DNA of 64,000 bases from Candidatus Liberibacter europaeus (GTDB lineage: Bacteria > Pseudomonadota > Alphaproteobacteria > Rhizobiales > Rhizobiaceae): the NCBI GenBank assembly GCA_003045065.1, contig PSQJ01000001.1, forward strand, positions 248,001-312,000, read 5' to 3'. The notes under the pieces are model-generated. The model saw nothing but the letters and a program-made list of their open reading frames with translations. It was not told the origin of the DNA and made no database searches. This document shows, piece after piece, positions 62,522 to 64,000 of the stretch. Position 1 is the first letter of the stretch. Each line of letters starts with the position of its first letter. A program made the position numbers and the translations under genes.

Positions 62522-62836
62522 TTACTCAGGCGCTGATACATCTTCAATAGTGATTTTAGATGGATTTAGGCGTTCTTGTAATTTTTTACCTGATCTGAAA
62601 AAAGGAACCCATTTTTCTTTAATAGCCACAACATTCTTGCTACGAGGGGATATTCCTAACCTAGCGGGGCGTTTTCTTGTAGACAAGGTACCAAAACCAC
62701 GCAGTTCAATGCGACGTCCAGATGCAAGAGCTGTAGACATTTCATTTAATAGCTCATTTACCATCTCTGCAATAAGCTTGTAATTCATAGTTGGATTTTT
62801 TTTAGCAATAGCATCTATCAAAGAAGACTTGATCAT
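62522..62836 (-). CDS. ihfB: Integration host factor beta subunit
   Basis: HU-family DNA-bending protein; 104 residues. It has MIKSSLIDAIAKKNPTMNYK at the N-terminus and the beta-arm region RIELRGFGTLSTRKRPARLG with the conserved Pro that inserts into DNA replaced in order by RKRPARLG. It is tightly linked to sppA (22 bases), the usual sppA-ihfB order in Rhizobiales. An AGGAG precedes the ATG. Confidence 0.93.
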   Translation of the reverse strand: MIKSSLIDAIAKKNPTMNYKLIAEMVNELLNEMSTALASGRRIELRGFGTLSTRKRPARLGISPRSKNVVAIKEKWVPFFRSGKKLQERLNPSKITIEDVSAPE

Positions 62837-62858
62837 TTGTTTTCTCCTATTAAAATCC

Positions 62859-63758
62859 TCATGGATGATACCACATTGCTAATAATCTTCCATGGCTTTG
62901 GTTTTTTATAAACGGCAAGACATCTCCAAAAATCATTTCTGAAACAAAACTTTCGATAAACCTAGTCTTATAATTATAGGGGGTCCTATCTTTGATTTTA
63001 CGAATACTTTTGTCAACTTTCCATGACGAGCGGAGGCTTTCTATAATTGCTTCTTCCCCTCCTATTATGTCAACAAGTCCAAGTTTTTTCGCCTGGGAAC
63101 CAGACCAAATAGATCCATTTGCTAAACGCAACACTTTCTCATATGGCATATTTCTACATTTAGCAATTGTCTGAACAAACGAATGATAGTAATCTAATAC
63201 TAATTTTCTCATCATTGTTATTGCTTCTTCATTAGGAGCGTTGAAAGGCAATGGTTCCGCTTTCATTGGAGATGACTTAATTGTTATAAATGATATTCCC
63301 AATTTATCTAACAAAGGCTTGACTTGCGGGAACACTGACAAAACCCCTATAGATCCAACTAAAGAACTATTGGAAGCTACGATACTGTTGCAAGCACAAG
63401 CAATTTGATAAGCTCCAGATGCTGCCGTATCAAGCACTTCAGCAATCACCGGCTTGTGTTTTCTTACTGCTAGAATCGCGTTATGTATTGCTTCAGATCC
63501 ATAAACAGTTCCACCTGGCGAAGATATTGAAATGATCAGTGCTTTAGCAGCATTATCGTTTCCGACTTGTCTAATAGCTTCTATTAATTTTGAATTATTG
63601 TCTTCTATTTGACCATTTATCCGGATTCTTGCTATATGGGGGATTTTTACCTCAACAAACGAATCCCACAAGTAGTTTATCCCGCCTAACGCTATCAATG
63701 ATATAACTACATGACGTAACTTGAGTGATTTCAGTAGATTATTTGGTATGAACTTCAT
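62859..63758 (-). CDS. sppA: Signal peptide peptidase SppA, S49 family, short form
   Basis: A membrane-anchored Ser/Lys protease that degrades released signal peptides. The 299 residues have one N-terminal helix (about 18-35), the ISSPGGTVYGSEAIH clp-like site, catalytic Ser in TAASGAYQIAC and general-base Lys in IWSGSQAKKLGLVD. I prefer the ATG at 63758 with AAGGA ahead; a TTG 18 bases upstream is an alternative. It is followed by ihfB. Confidence 0.92.
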   Translation of the reverse strand: MKFIPNNLLKSLKLRHVVISLIALGGINYLWDSFVEVKIPHIARIRINGQIEDNNSKLIEAIRQVGNDNAAKALIISISSPGGTVYGSEAIHNAILAVRKHKPVIAEVLDTAASGAYQIACACNSIVASNSSLVGSIGVLSVFPQVKPLLDKLGISFITIKSSPMKAEPLPFNAPNEEAITMMRKLVLDYYHSFVQTIAKCRNMPYEKVLRLANGSIWSGSQAKKLGLVDIIGGEEAIIESLRSSWKVDKSIRKIKDRTPYNYKTRFIESFVSEMIFGDVLPFIKNQSHGRLLAMWYHP

Positions 63759-63941
63759 GTCTGAACAGTCCTTCAACTAGGATTTGATATGCACGCAGCA
63801 CATTCTTTTGTGAATTGCATGCAAAGCGCACACATCTCAAACAAAGAAAGATATTTCATCTTATGTAATAAAATTGATGGTTTTACAAGCTATAATGTTT
63901 ATTATAACCAAGTAATTATTTAAATAGGGAAAAATTATTTT

Positions 63942-64000
63942 ATGACCAGCGTGGATCAAATTGATTACAAAAATAAAATATTATTACAAAAACAAAAGGC
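63942..64000 (+). CDS. Start of an unidentified gene, cut by window end
   Basis: An ATG at 63942 follows an AGGGA element about 11 bases ahead and opens a frame reading MTSVDQIDYKNKILLQKQK to the window edge. Too little is visible to name it. It is divergent from sppA across a gap of about 180 bases. Confidence 0.4.
   Translation, partial: MTSVDQIDYKNKILLQKQK

Overview
The window looks like a chromosome segment of a reduced, AT-rich Rhizobiales bacterium. The best fit is a 'Candidatus Liberibacter' species (the psyllid-borne citrus-greening group). This rests on the proteins, which resemble those of Rhizobium/Agrobacterium (MucR/Ros regulator, two-domain Sua5-type TsaC, rhizobial dapD-dapE, rnhA-thrB, trpS-murJ and prfB-mrcA pairs), together with low G+C, many non-coding stretches of 300-1000 bases, loss of genes from otherwise conserved clusters, and several decayed genes. 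The genus is inferred; no marker rRNA is present.

Layout. 1-8600: partial exported endonuclease/phosphatase-fold gene, rnhA-thrB, trpS, murJ, an M29 aminopeptidase and xseA. 9228-18116: a GtrA-like membrane protein, then the transcription/translation cluster rimP-nusA-infB-rbfA-rpsO-pnp, without the ylxR and truB genes usually found in it; pnp has a long leader hairpin. 18714-21901: MucR regulator, then HIT-dapD-dapE on the minus strand (lysine/diaminopimelate synthesis). 22309-32055: one long plus-strand cluster rpsB-tsf-pyrH-frr-uppS-cdsA-rseP-bamA-lpxD-fabZ (translation, UMP supply, undecaprenyl and phospholipid synthesis, outer-membrane assembly, lipid A); lpxA/lpxB do not follow. 32364-40415: secreted SH3 protein, recF, SRP RNA, dnaX with a probable -1 frameshift, ybaB, recR, a GlcD-type FAD oxidase and tsaC.

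40416-45602 is an eroded accessory island: a broken HaeIII-like restriction endonuclease, a broken D12-class adenine methylase, a broken IS1595-type transposase, one broken and one intact small lipoprotein, and a remnant of an unidentified protein. 45603-49812: polyprenyl diphosphate synthase, a tRNA-methyltransferase-like protein, glyQ (without glyS), a metallo-beta-lactamase-fold hydrolase and tRNA-Arg(CCG). 49813-50820 holds further decayed reading frames. 50821-63776: nadK, prfB with a textbook +1 frameshift, mrcA, rne, mutS, lspA, ihfB and sppA. A partial gene begins at 63942.

Most genes are core housekeeping functions: DNA replication and repair (dnaX, recF, recR, mutS, xseA, rnhA), RNA turnover (rne, pnp), translation, and envelope building (murJ, uppS, mrcA, bamA, lspA, rseP). 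I found no convincing new multi-gene system. The most useful observations are the two recoding sites (dnaX, prfB), the pnp leader hairpin, the decayed restriction-modification/IS island with lineage-type lipoproteins, and the gaps in conserved operons.
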